Below, in pieces: positions 34,155 to 41,320 of a DNA stretch of 64,000 nucleotides. This DNA is from Aquimarina aggregata (lineage in GTDB: Bacteria; Bacteroidota; Bacteroidia; Flavobacteriales; Flavobacteriaceae). The stretch lies in NCBI RefSeq assembly GCF_001632745.1, contig NZ_LQRT01000035.1:248001-312000 (forward strand), written 5' to 3'. The notes beneath the pieces were generated by a model. The model did no database searches. It had not been told where the DNA came from and saw only the letters and a program-made list of their open reading frames with translations. Made by a program: the position numbers and the translations under genes. How positions within the stretch are numbered: position 1 is the stretch's first letter; the number at the start of each line of letters is the position of its first letter.

Positions 34155-35033
34155 TTAATAATTTACAATCATATTGGATTTACGATATTGATTTGGAGTT
34201 ACTCCTTTGGCCTTTTTAAAAATTTGAGAAAAAGCTGAAGGATTATTAAACCCTGATTCATAACATATCTGCATAATAGTAACATTACTTTCTAAAAGCA
34301 TTTTACATGCAAATTCAACGCGTACTTCATATAAAAAATCATTATAACTTTTTTTAACCGCATTCTTGAAATAACGACAAAAAGCACTTTTTGATAGATT
34401 CGCAACATTAGAAATTTCATCCAGAGATATATTCTTAGTAAAATTTAGCATAGTGTGCTGAATAATCTTATTCATTCGGTCTTTTTCTTTGGGATTGGAA
34501 GATTTATGCAAATCAAAATTCGATAATACTTCAACCTCCTCGGATTTAGAAATTAAACTCAAAATTTGAATCAAAGAAGCCATTTGTTCTAAAGAAGACT
34601 GACCTAGCATTTTATATAAAACACTGCCAATAGTTTTATTCGTTTTTCCTTGAATATGAAGTCCTCCTGAAGCTTTCTCAAAAACTCTATTAATTGGATA
34701 CACATCGGGTATGCTTAAAAAGTCTTTTCCTGCAAAATCTGGATAAAATTTTAATACAATAGCCTTAGTTAATAAATCAGTGTCTTTTTCATAAAATTGT
34801 TGATCACTTTTCCAGACATGAGTAAGTTCTTCTCCTACCAAAACCATGTCTCCTTTTTGATATGATTTAATACTACTACCTACATATCTTGTACCGTAAC
34901 CTTCAATAATATAAGCCAACTCTAATTCTTTATGATAGTGTAAGGGATTCAAAAAAAATGGCAATTCAAAATAAGACACAGAAATTCCAAAATTCGAAGT
35001 ACGGTCAGAGGAAAGGAATTTAGGCTTAGGCAT
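34155..35033 (-). CDS. AraC family transcriptional regulator
   Basis: A 292-residue regulator with an N-terminal cupin sensor (about 15-110, LHYHKELELAYIIEGYGTRYVG, KGDMVLVGEELTHVW) and a C-terminal double helix-turn-helix (about 190-290, ISLDEISNVANLSKSAFCRYFKNA, TIMQICYESGFNNPSAFSQIFKKAKGVTPNQYR). It lies between the uronate operon and the divergent DUF4861/RraA pair and is the natural candidate to control both in response to a uronate intermediate. Confidence 0.9.
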   Translation of the reverse strand: MPKPKFLSSDRTSNFGISVSYFELPFFLNPLHYHKELELAYIIEGYGTRYVGSSIKSYQKGDMVLVGEELTHVWKSDQQFYEKDTDLLTKAIVLKFYPDFAGKDFLSIPDVYPINRVFEKASGGLHIQGKTNKTIGSVLYKMLGQSSLEQMASLIQILSLISKSEEVEVLSNFDLHKSSNPKEKDRMNKIIQHTMLNFTKNISLDEISNVANLSKSAFCRYFKNAVKKSYNDFLYEVRVEFACKMLLESNVTIMQICYESGFNNPSAFSQIFKKAKGVTPNQYRKSNMIVNY

Positions 35034-35163
35034 TATACAAATTTTACCAAAAAAGATAAAAATAAGTTATTAAATGCAAATATTTATAAAATACTGGTTA
35101 ATATCTATCTATTATAGTCAATGTCATTTTCTTTTCTTTGATCTTTAAAATCAATGAATTTTC

Positions 35164-36360
35164 ATGAAACATCATTTTTTCATACTTTTTATAACTTGCT
35201 TTTCACTCATTTCTTGTCAAGAAACTGATACGTTCTACACTATTACTACAGTTAACGATACTAAGTTAAAAAGAGAGAAAGAAACTATAGAAATTCAATT
35301 AAAAAATCTACCAGAATTTTCTAAAGAAGAATACAATAATTTATCCATTTTCGATACTAAAAACAACCTAGTTCTATCACAACTTATCGATATCGATCAA
35401 GATTCAATACAAGATTATATTATTTTTCAAACTGATTTCAATCCTAATGAAACTAAAAAATTTACACTCACATATCAAAAAGAAGTACAAATAAATAACA
35501 AAATTGATTTACGTACTTTTTGTAGAATAGTTCCTGAAAGAATAGATGATTTTGCCTGGGAAAACGATAAAGTAGCCTTTAGAACTTATGGCCCAAAATG
35601 TCAACAATTATTTGAAGAAGGAAAACCAGGAGGTTTGATTTCTAGCGGAATTGATTGTTGGACAAAAAAAGTAAATTATCCAATTATAAATAAGTGGTAT
35701 GCTAATCATCAAAAAGGAGTTTCTTATCATGAAGATCATGGTGAAGGTTTAGATGCGTACCATGTGGGCACAACCAGGGGTTGTGGAGGTATTGCATTAG
35801 TCAACAACAACACTCATTTTTTAAGTGAAAATTTTGTGTCTTGGAAAGTATTAGCTAATGGACCTATACGTAGTATTTTTGAACTTAAATATCCACCTGT
35901 GGTAATAGATAATATGCATGCTACAGAAACCAAACGTATTACTTTAGATTTGGGTAGTAACTTGTATCATTGTAGCGTATCGTACAAATCTGAAAATACT
36001 TTGGATACTATAGCGATAGGTGTGACTTTACATAAAGGAAAAGGAAAAGCAAATTCAAACAAAGCCGAAGGTTGGCTTTCTTATTGGGAACCTTATGCAA
36101 ATTCAAACCTAGGTACAGGTGTAATTGTAACACCAAAATCAGTAAGTAATATAGTTTTGGATACTATTATTAAAGAAGACGAAAGTCTTAATAATATTTG
36201 GATACATTCTAAGCTAATACATCAAAGCGCGAGCTATTGGTCGGGCTACGGATGGCAAAGTGCCGGAGATTTTAACTCAGCACAAGAATGGGAAAACTAC
36301 CTTTCTAAACAATCAAAATTAAAAAACAATTCAATCAAAATACAAATAAGTAAAAATTAA
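35164..36360 (+). CDS. DUF4861 family lipoprotein
   Basis: A 398-residue lipoprotein (signal ending FSLISC, cysteine 19) of the DUF4861 family, seen in RIVPERIDDFAWENDKVAFRTYGP, SGIDCWTKKVNYPIINKWY, YHEDHGEGLDAYHVG and SYWSGYGWQSAGDF. Family genes are common in pectin and uronate loci of Bacteroidota, and the fold is thought to be a beta-sandwich that may act on or bind unsaturated oligosaccharides. It is transcribed away from the AraC gene and is followed by the RraA-like gene six bases later. Confidence 0.85.
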   Translation: MKHHFFILFITCFSLISCQETDTFYTITTVNDTKLKREKETIEIQLKNLPEFSKEEYNNLSIFDTKNNLVLSQLIDIDQDSIQDYIIFQTDFNPNETKKFTLTYQKEVQINNKIDLRTFCRIVPERIDDFAWENDKVAFRTYGPKCQQLFEEGKPGGLISSGIDCWTKKVNYPIINKWYANHQKGVSYHEDHGEGLDAYHVGTTRGCGGIALVNNNTHFLSENFVSWKVLANGPIRSIFELKYPPVVIDNMHATETKRITLDLGSNLYHCSVSYKSENTLDTIAIGVTLHKGKGKANSNKAEGWLSYWEPYANSNLGTGVIVTPKSVSNIVLDTIIKEDESLNNIWIHSKLIHQSASYWSGYGWQSAGDFNSAQEWENYLSKQSKLKNNSIKIQISKN

Positions 36361-36366
36361 ACCATT

Positions 36367-37053
36367 ATGTGGAAGTCTGATGCCGAACTTTTTAAAATTG
36401 CGAAAAGCGAACTTTTTACAGCACTTGTAGGGGATATACTTGACAAGTTAGGTTATCAACATCAATTTTTAGAGCAAAAAATAAAACCTTTAACAAAGGA
36501 TATGATTGTTATTGGAAGAGCAATGCCCGTTTTAGAAGCTGATGTTTTTGAAGAAGTTGTTGAAAATACAAATAACCCGATCATGAAAAAACCATTTGGA
36601 CTTATGTTTGAAGCATTGGATAGTTTAAAAGAAAATGACGTATACATTTGCACAGGCTCTTCATTTTCTTATGCTTTGTGGGGTGGATTAATGAGTACAA
36701 GAGCTATAAAACTAAAAGCCGCAGGGGCGGTACTTCATGGGTTTTCAAGAGATACCAATGAAATCGAAAAACTAAACTTCCCTACATTTTCAGCAGGTAC
36801 ATATGCGCAAGACCAAGGACCAAGAGGAAAAGTAATTGATTATAATATACCTATTGAAATTAATGGTATAAAAATTAATCCAGGTGATATTATCTATGGA
36901 GATAGAGATGGTGTACTCATTGTACCCAAAGAAATAGAAAAAGAAGCTTTTGAAGGTGCTATAGAAAAATCAAGAGGAGAACAACTTGTGAAAAAAGCAT
37001 TAGAAAATGGAATGAGCACTGTTGATGCTTTTGATAAATTTGGAATTATGTAA
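36367..37053 (+). CDS. RraA family protein (aldolase/decarboxylase-like)
   Basis: A 228-residue protein of the RraA/HMG-aldolase fold: LVGDILDKLGYQHQFL, GGLMSTRAIKLKAAGAVLHGFSRDTNEI and the metal-loop-like GDIIYGDRDGVLIVPKEI. Members are 4-hydroxy-4-methyl-2-oxoglutarate aldolases, oxaloacetate decarboxylases or RNase E inhibitors. Since RNase E regulation is not expected in this context, a keto-acid aldolase or decarboxylase acting on a uronate breakdown product is more likely. Second gene of the DUF4861 operon; the 91-bp attachment-site repeat begins 26 bases after its stop. Confidence 0.85.
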   Translation: MWKSDAELFKIAKSELFTALVGDILDKLGYQHQFLEQKIKPLTKDMIVIGRAMPVLEADVFEEVVENTNNPIMKKPFGLMFEALDSLKENDVYICTGSSFSYALWGGLMSTRAIKLKAAGAVLHGFSRDTNEIEKLNFPTFSAGTYAQDQGPRGKVIDYNIPIEINGIKINPGDIIYGDRDGVLIVPKEIEKEAFEGAIEKSRGEQLVKKALENGMSTVDAFDKFGIM

Positions 37054-37079
37054 TCTATGTTCTGAATTACAGAAGTTCT

Positions 37080-37170
37080 AAAAACAAAGAAACCTCTTGA
37101 TAAATCAAGAGGTTTCGTATGTACTGAAGGCGGGACTTGAACCCGCACGGCCTTACAGGCCATTGGATTT
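37080..37170. repeat. Left attachment site (orphan 3' end of tRNA-Leu)
   Basis: Ninety-one bases identical to 41066-41156. It includes the T-arm, variable arm and acceptor end of tRNA-Leu on the minus strand and the downstream terminator hairpin (37090-37115), but not the 5' half, so it is not a working tRNA gene. Confidence 0.9.
37090..37115 (-). terminator. Duplicated tRNA terminator in the left attachment site
   Basis: AAACCTCTTGA and its complement form an 11-bp stem with a 4-base loop, identical to the one behind the intact tRNA-Leu. It may now end transcripts leaving the island, and it can also pair on the plus strand behind the RraA gene. Confidence 0.7.
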
Positions 37171-37320
37171 ATTTCTCATTAAGAATTCGGAGGCAAGAGA
37201 GCTTTTATTTAAAATTTAACAAATAACGGGGTAACATATATACTGGCCCTGACACTAAGGTAACACTCTTTATTAGTGGGTTAATCAAAACATTAATTAT
37301 AAACTTTAAAATCTAAAAAA

Positions 37321-38046
37321 ATGAAAAAAATTGGAAAACTAATTTTGACAGTAGTACTGGTAATTATTTATTCTTGTAGTAAAGAAGAAATTCAGACAGA
37401 AGAGGAATTATTTCTTGAAAGTAAAACTGAACTCAATAGTAAAGTACCATGTAGCAACTTAGATGGACCTGAGTGCGGATTACCAGGAGAAAATATAGTG
37501 TATACTTTAAGTCAGAGTAACTTTACCAATAATATTTTTTGGTCTGTAGAACGAGGAAATATGACATTGATCTCCGGTCAGGGTACTAGAACTGCAACAT
37601 ATAGATTATCAAATAATTTTAGTGGCGGAGAGGTTAAAGTAACATATGGAGGACAATGCACTAATTTGAAGGAATTATTTATTTGTGGAAATGATTGCAA
37701 TAGACCACCAAAGCCTGAATTTATAAGATCTATTTTTGGTAGTCCGGTACCCTCCGAGTATAGACCCAATAATTTAGGAAGCAACTACATCTGTACAACC
37801 ACCATTAATAATACATTATTTGTTCCTTTAGATGAATGTGTAGATTCTTACACTTGGTCTATCACTCCCAGTGGTCATCAAATTGCATACATAGAACCAA
37901 CTTCATCATCAAGGGCTAATGTTATAATAGCTAAACCAGGTAGATATACTGTCTTATTAGTAACTAGAAATAGTAACGGACAAAGAAATGAAATTTTCGA
38001 CTTGATTGCAGAAAATTGTAATGTCATAGGTGGTGGATTATTCTAA
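37321..38046 (+). CDS. Island lipoprotein of unknown function, PKD-like folds
   Basis: A 241-residue lipoprotein (MKKIGKLILTVVLVIIYSC, cysteine 19). The mature protein is beta-rich with paired cysteines (CSNLDGPEC, CTNLKELFICGNDC) and two segments that resemble PKD-type Ig-like strands (NNIFWSVERGNMTLISGQGT and SYTWSITPSGHQIAYIEPTSSSRANV). It is the only plus-strand gene of the island and has its own terminator. No known family was recognised. An adhesin-like or secreted-surface role is possible, with weak support. Confidence 0.65.
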   Translation: MKKIGKLILTVVLVIIYSCSKEEIQTEEELFLESKTELNSKVPCSNLDGPECGLPGENIVYTLSQSNFTNNIFWSVERGNMTLISGQGTRTATYRLSNNFSGGEVKVTYGGQCTNLKELFICGNDCNRPPKPEFIRSIFGSPVPSEYRPNNLGSNYICTTTINNTLFVPLDECVDSYTWSITPSGHQIAYIEPTSSSRANVIIAKPGRYTVLLVTRNSNGQRNEIFDLIAENCNVIGGGLF

Positions 38047-38082
38047 TAGTTTATTGATTGATATAATCTAAACTTTTTTAAA

Positions 38083-38112
38083 GGCTGTCTGAAAAAGACA
38101 GTCTTTTTTTTT
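38083..38112 (+). terminator. Terminator of the island lipoprotein gene
   Basis: GGCTGTCT and AGACAGTC (one G-T pair) form an 8-bp stem followed by a run of nine T, about 36 bases after the stop. Confidence 0.85.
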
Positions 38113-38235
38113 AAAAAAGTATACACGAAAAGAAAACTGAACTTTAGGTTGAGAGACTATATTACTAGTTTTAGGTTGCAAATATCTTAATCACGAAAAA
38201 CGCATCTAAACTCAAGTTATCGTTTATTTGAACTT

Positions 38236-38871
38236 TTAATCTGAGTTATTATTTAATGAATCTAATTTCTTTTCGTTGATAAAATTCATAATACTATCAA
38301 TTATTTCTTTTTTGAATTTCTTTTCATCAAAATGCTTTGTTTCATCTTCAATAATTATTACTTCTTGAGGTTTGTAATTATCTTTCTTGAAAAAATCTAT
38401 CACCATCGGGATTGTAAAAAATACTATTACAAGAAATATAGAAACTATCGACAACTGATTTGATAAAACTGATTTACCATAAGCCCTGTTTCCTATTTCC
38501 TTCGCCTGTTCTAATTCCAAATAGTCAGTATACTGTTTAACAGCTTCACCTCTTATAAAAAATATTGTTGCTAAGATTTTATTATAATATAATTCAGGCA
38601 GACCTTCAGGATGACTTTTAAAGTATTTGTTTACGGTTAATAAAAAATCATTAGTAGCCTTTTCGGAAATGGGAATTGACGTATCCTCTGATGTAAAATA
38701 ATGAAGGAACCATGTTAAGAAGGCATATTCCGAACTCGAACTAAATTCAAAGTTTAAAGCTTTTTCAAGTTCATTCTTAATATTTCCATACTTTATACCA
38801 TCTACTTGGTGTTTGAATCCAATTTCCATTGCTTTAATGTAGATGTTTTGCTTTATGTTGGTATCTTTCAT
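38236..38871 (-). CDS. Island protein with one membrane helix, unknown
   Basis: A 211-residue protein. A helical cytoplasmic part (1-145) is followed by one membrane segment (about 150-167, LSIVSIFLVIVFFTIPMVIDFF) and a charged helical tail (EDETKHFDEKKFKKEIIDSIMN). No family recognised. It is the last gene of the minus-strand row and has junction repeats on both sides (38219 and 38884). Tail-anchored or bitopic topology is likely. An immunity-like or accessory role is conceivable from context, without direct evidence. Confidence 0.6.
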   Translation of the reverse strand: MKDTNIKQNIYIKAMEIGFKHQVDGIKYGNIKNELEKALNFEFSSSSEYAFLTWFLHYFTSEDTSIPISEKATNDFLLTVNKYFKSHPEGLPELYYNKILATIFFIRGEAVKQYTDYLELEQAKEIGNRAYGKSVLSNQLSIVSIFLVIVFFTIPMVIDFFKKDNYKPQEVIIIEDETKHFDEKKFKKEIIDSIMNFINEKKLDSLNNNSD

Positions 38872-38892
38872 CTATTTGAATTAATCGTTTAA

Positions 38893-39369
38893 TTAGACTT
38901 TATTTATTCTTTCAATTTCCGATTGCCCAAATTCTTCCCATTTCTTTAATTTATTATTCCAAGAATGTTGGTCATTCTGGATTAGTTCACTATACAAATT
39001 TTCAAACTCCTTTATAATTTTTTCGACGTTATCTCCCAAATTATTTGCGTTTAAGGTTATAAAGAGGCTTGTGTTTCCTTTTGAATTTCTAAATTGAATG
39101 TCTTTTTTCATAAATCGTTCACAAAATTCGCGATTGTCGATTCCAACAACATAATGGCCAATTTGTGGGCATTTTTGAAGCACAGCACACTTATCAAAAT
39201 CGGATTCAATAATTTTATTTAGCAATGACTTAATGGGATTTTCTAAAGTGTGATTAAGTAACTTATAAATTCCTATCAAATATGGAATAGTAAGTCCATT
39301 TGTAATATATTTATTTTTCTTTTGAAATGCTATTTGTTCATACCATATGGGTGAGTCATTCATAATCAA
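38893..39369 (-). CDS. Island hypothetical protein
   Basis: A 158-residue soluble protein (MIMNDSPIWYEQIAFQKKNK...; ATG 39363 is an alternative start two codons in). It is predicted helical with one beta-rich patch (KGNTSLFITLNANNLGDNV) and several cysteines (CAVLQKC, FCERF). No membrane segment and no family recognised. The stop codon lies within the junction repeat at 38884-38902, and another diverged repeat lies just upstream of its start at 39372-39390. Confidence 0.6.
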   Translation of the reverse strand: MIMNDSPIWYEQIAFQKKNKYITNGLTIPYLIGIYKLLNHTLENPIKSLLNKIIESDFDKCAVLQKCPQIGHYVVGIDNREFCERFMKKDIQFRNSKGNTSLFITLNANNLGDNVEKIIKEFENLYSELIQNDQHSWNNKLKKWEEFGQSEIERINKV

Positions 39370-39451
39370 AAGTTTGTTTATTTAAACTATATTCAACAAT
39401 GATTTATTTGAACTATTAATTATTATTTCTAGTTAGTTTGATTTAATCATT

Positions 39452-39733
39452 TTACTCTTCATAATAATCATTAACTAATGTTTCTATCAAAAAATCTTTG
39501 TATAATTCTGCTTCAATCTCATTTTTAAAATAAGCATCTATTTCATCGCTAAATATTAAATGATACATACCAAAGTTGCAGTTATTAGAATCTTCAACAC
39601 GAACTATTTTTATATCGTTTCTATATTAATACTCAATTGAAGGACCTCTTTCCCTAGAAAAGAATAAATAAATTGGAATTGAACTTAAAAGAATTATTAT
39701 CGGTATTATTCCTTTTTGTAAGAGTTACTCCAT
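39452..39733 (-). pseudogene. Degraded small membrane protein gene in the island
   Basis: One frame of 94 codons runs from ATG 39733 to TAA 39452, but it is broken by TAA at 39725-39727 and at 39626-39628. The readable parts are a hydrophobic segment (KGIIPIIILLSSIPIYLFFSR, quoted in part) and a soluble tail that includes NDIKIVRVEDSNNCNFG and FSDEIDAYFKNEIEAELY. A 38-codon piece from ATG 39568 remains open. The start lies in the junction repeat at 39732-39750, like the starts of its neighbours. Sequencing error is a possible alternative for one of the two stops. Confidence 0.45.
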
Positions 39734-39747
39734 CGTTTTATTGAACT

Positions 39748-40110
39748 TTAAATTATTTCAAAAGCTTTCAAAAGATTTATACAAGAGGCTAACAAGCTTA
39801 CAGCTCCAATAAATATAATCGCTCTGGTTAAAGTTCTTTGTCTTGCAGAAGATTTAGCACTTTCTATATTGAATCTATTTATACTTTCATCCAAAGTTCG
39901 AATAGAACCAATTAACTCGGTTTGTATAGATAGGTCTAAATTGATTGCGGTTAACTGAGATTCATTATATAATATATCACATTTGTCTTTTTCTAAATTT
40001 CTTTCCTCTTTAGTTTTAGCATTAACATATCTCTTCAGAGCTTTTTTATTATTCTTAATAGATTCTTGATGCTTTTCAAAAGCCTTATTTAAAGTATTAT
40101 TTACTTCCAT
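39748..40110 (-). CDS. Island coiled-coil protein with C-terminal membrane helix
   Basis: A 120-residue protein. Residues 1-90 are charged and helical with coiled-coil character (EKHQESIKNNKKALKRYV, ELIGSIRTLDESINRF), followed by a membrane segment near the C terminus (about 97-116, AIIFIGAVSLLASCINLL). It is probably tail-anchored with the coil in the cytoplasm. Its start is three bases after the stop of the upstream gene, and junction repeats cover both ends (40109 and 39732). Family not recognised. Confidence 0.6.
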   Translation of the reverse strand: MEVNNTLNKAFEKHQESIKNNKKALKRYVNAKTKEERNLEKDKCDILYNESQLTAINLDLSIQTELIGSIRTLDESINRFNIESAKSSARQRTLTRAIIFIGAVSLLASCINLLKAFEII

Positions 40111-40113
40111 CGA

Positions 40114-40401
40114 TTATTTAGACTTTATAATTCTGGGATGCTTGAGATTATAGTCTTGATGTGCATCAATAATTGATTTAGCATCATTTTCAGTATATTC
40201 ATAATCCTTGTTAGTAATTAATTTTCGTGATAATGCGATCCGCGTCTTTAATTCACTTGCACCTGTGACATTATTTAATGTAGCTTTTCTTATAGCATCT
40301 ACATTTGAATCATTTTTTGGTGCATATTCTAATGTACACACAGTTCCTTCAGGTAAAGGAAAATTAAACCAATGATTGTTTAAAAATTCTTCTTTTGTCA
40401 T
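40114..40401 (-). CDS. Small island hypothetical protein
   Basis: A 95-residue soluble protein starting MTKEEFLNNHWFNFPLPEGT with a later helical part (GASELKTRIALSRKLITNKDYEYTEND, quoted in part). It is the first clear gene of the minus-strand row and is tightly linked to the tail-anchored protein gene by a 3-base gap within a junction repeat. No family recognised. Confidence 0.55.
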   Translation of the reverse strand: MTKEEFLNNHWFNFPLPEGTVCTLEYAPKNDSNVDAIRKATLNNVTGASELKTRIALSRKLITNKDYEYTENDAKSIIDAHQDYNLKHPRIIKSK

Positions 40402-40506
40402 AATTAATCATTTAATAGCGCAATCGATCATGGAAATTTTATAGAACTACAATATCAGTAAATTATCAATGTGGAAATTGTGGTTTTCCATAATGATTGA
40501 TTTAAT

Positions 40507-40550
40507 AAACAACCCCATATTTGAAGAAATCTTTAGATACAGGGTTGTTT
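40507..40550. repeat. Inverted repeat upstream of the island gene row
   Basis: AAACAACCC and GGGTTGTTT (9-bp arms) are separated by 26 bases. They lie about 105 bases before the first minus-strand gene and could fold in its leader RNA. No T-run follows. The ORF 40447-40659 that overlaps it has unusual composition and is not supported. Confidence 0.35.
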
Positions 40551-40705
40551 CGAAGTTAGTAAAAAATAAAAGATTACTTTTTTTCTCAATTTTTTGTAAT
40601 CCATTTTTTGCACGCCAAATTCTGATAAGGATGTTAAAGTGAAAATATTCAAATAACACACTGGTTCATTTAAGTGTTAATTGATAAACTTAGGAATTGA
40701 ACCGC

Positions 40706-40759
40706 TTTATTGAACTTGATAGTTTGTATTCCTCGGTTTCTATACAAAAGTTCAATAAA
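40706..40759. repeat. Inverted pair of junction repeats
   Basis: TTTATTGAACTT (40706-40717) and its exact complement (40748-40759) are 12-bp arms, with inner arms TTGTAT (40724-40729) and ATACAA (40742-40747), a 12-base loop and a 6-base bulge. The outer arms are two copies of the junction motif in opposite orientation. A folded single strand would be a long bulged hairpin, as in recombination sites used as single strands, but that is only a structural likeness. Confidence 0.55.
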
Positions 40760-40937
40760 ACCACCAATTAAACAAAGCCAGGTATTAAAAATGAAGTATA
40801 ATAAAATTGTCAGTTCAATGAGCTTCGTTTTCTAATCTACTTTTGTAATTAATATTTAAAATACTGTATGATGATGAGTACAAAACAGTTATTTAGCTAT
40901 AATTATAAATTTTCTACAACTCAAGTGTAGAATCCAA

Positions 40938-41027
40938 GTGAAAAAAACTTTTAGTGTCAAATACTATTTTAGGCAAAAAAATAAATATACAATATTAGAG
41001 TTTGTTGAAACCATGTTGAAACCGTAA
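40938..41027 (+). pseudogene. Recombinase-like N-terminal remnant
   Basis: A 29-codon frame from GTG 40938 to TAA 41025-41027 reads MKKTFSVKYYFRQKNK followed by YTILEFVETMLKP. The first part resembles the start of Bacteroidota tyrosine recombinases, which open with a strand of the type FxVxFYLRKNK. It lies 38 bases from the right attachment site, where an island integrase is expected. It is too short for a firm call and could be chance. Confidence 0.3.
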
Positions 41028-41065
41028 GAAAAAGAAGGAGTTAAAATATCAACGAAGAAAAGTTC

Positions 41066-41156
41066 AAAAACAAAGAAACCTCTTGATAAATCAAGAGGTT
41101 TCGTATGTACTGAAGGCGGGACTTGAACCCGCACGGCCTTACAGGCCATTGGATTT
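41066..41156. repeat. Right attachment site within tRNA-Leu
   Basis: Ninety-one bases identical to 37080-37170. The copy begins in the anticodon loop of the intact tRNA-Leu and extends through its 3' end and terminator. Confidence 0.9.
41076..41101 (-). terminator. Terminator of the tRNA-Gly/tRNA-Leu transcript
   Basis: An 11-bp perfect stem (AAACCTCTTGA and complement) with a 4-base loop sits 7 bases behind the tRNA-Leu 3' end, followed on the minus strand by CTTTGTTTTT. Confidence 0.85.
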
Positions 41157-41192
41157 TAAGTCCAACGTGTCTACCAATTCCACCACTTCAGC
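41108..41192 (-). tRNA. tRNA-Leu (anticodon UAA)
   Basis: The 85-base cloverleaf has acceptor arm GCTGAAG/CTTCAGT, D-arm with GGTAGACA, anticodon loop CTTAAAA (UAA) on the stem TTGGA/TCCAA, a long class II variable arm (GGCCTGTAAGGCC) and T-loop GGTTCAAGTCC. CCA is not encoded. Its 3' half was rebuilt by the island insertion. Confidence 0.95.
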
Positions 41193-41211
41193 TTGGTATA
41201 TATTATCTCAG

Positions 41212-41283
41212 AGCGAAAGACGGGATTTGAACCCGCGACCCTCACCTTGGCAAGGTGATGCTCTACCCCTGAGCTACTTTCGC
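41212..41283 (-). tRNA. tRNA-Gly (anticodon GCC)
   Basis: The 72-base cloverleaf has acceptor arm GCGAAAG/CTTTCGC, anticodon loop TTGCCAA (GCC) on the stem CACCT-type arms, and T-loop GGTTTGAATCC. CCA is not encoded. It is transcribed ahead of tRNA-Leu, 19 bases apart, from a shared promoter. Confidence 0.95.
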
Positions 41284-41320
41284 AGTTTGTTTATGAACTT
41301 TGCAATCGTTATTGCGGATG

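Larger units (their letters stand above)
38219..40763. repeat. Family of 19-bp repeats at island gene junctions
   Basis: Related 19-base sequences, consensus on the plus strand ATCGTTTATTTRRACTTTA, occur at 38219-38237, 38884-38902, 39372-39390 (diverged), 39399-39417, 39732-39750, 40109-40127, 40701-40719 and inverted at 40745-40763. A weaker partial copy is near 40408. Most lie across or next to a stop/start junction of the minus-strand genes, and two of them (39732, 40109) contain both the stop of one gene and the start of the next. Proteins on either side are unrelated, so the conservation is at the DNA or RNA level. They resemble cassette boundaries or a shared translation signal. Confidence 0.65.
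37080..41156. mobile_element. tRNA-Leu-integrated island of about 4 kb, integrase lost
   Basis: A perfect 91-bp direct repeat (37080-37170 and 41066-41156) bounds the segment; the offset is 3,986 bases. The right copy is the 3' part of an intact tRNA-Leu gene plus its terminator, while the left copy is an orphan tRNA 3' end. Identity stops inside the anticodon loop, a usual crossover place for tyrosine recombinases. The interior carries one plus-strand lipoprotein gene, a row of minus-strand small genes with repeated junction sequences, and a short recombinase-like remnant near the tRNA. No complete integrase, transposase, replication or conjugation gene was seen. The insertion claim rests directly on the repeats. 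Confidence 0.8.

Noticed and set aside
36894..37163. Minus-strand frame of 89 codons over the RraA gene end and the left att site, with a near-identical start to the frame at 40964-41149
   Set aside because: The shared start MACKAVRVQVPPSVHTK is simply the translated tRNA-Leu 3' end duplicated by the island insertion; the rest is antisense to the RraA gene.
40447..40659. Minus-strand 70-codon frame between the island gene row and the inverted motif pair
   Set aside because: Composition is unlike its neighbours, it spans the inverted repeat at 40507-40550, and no domain or junction motif supports its start.
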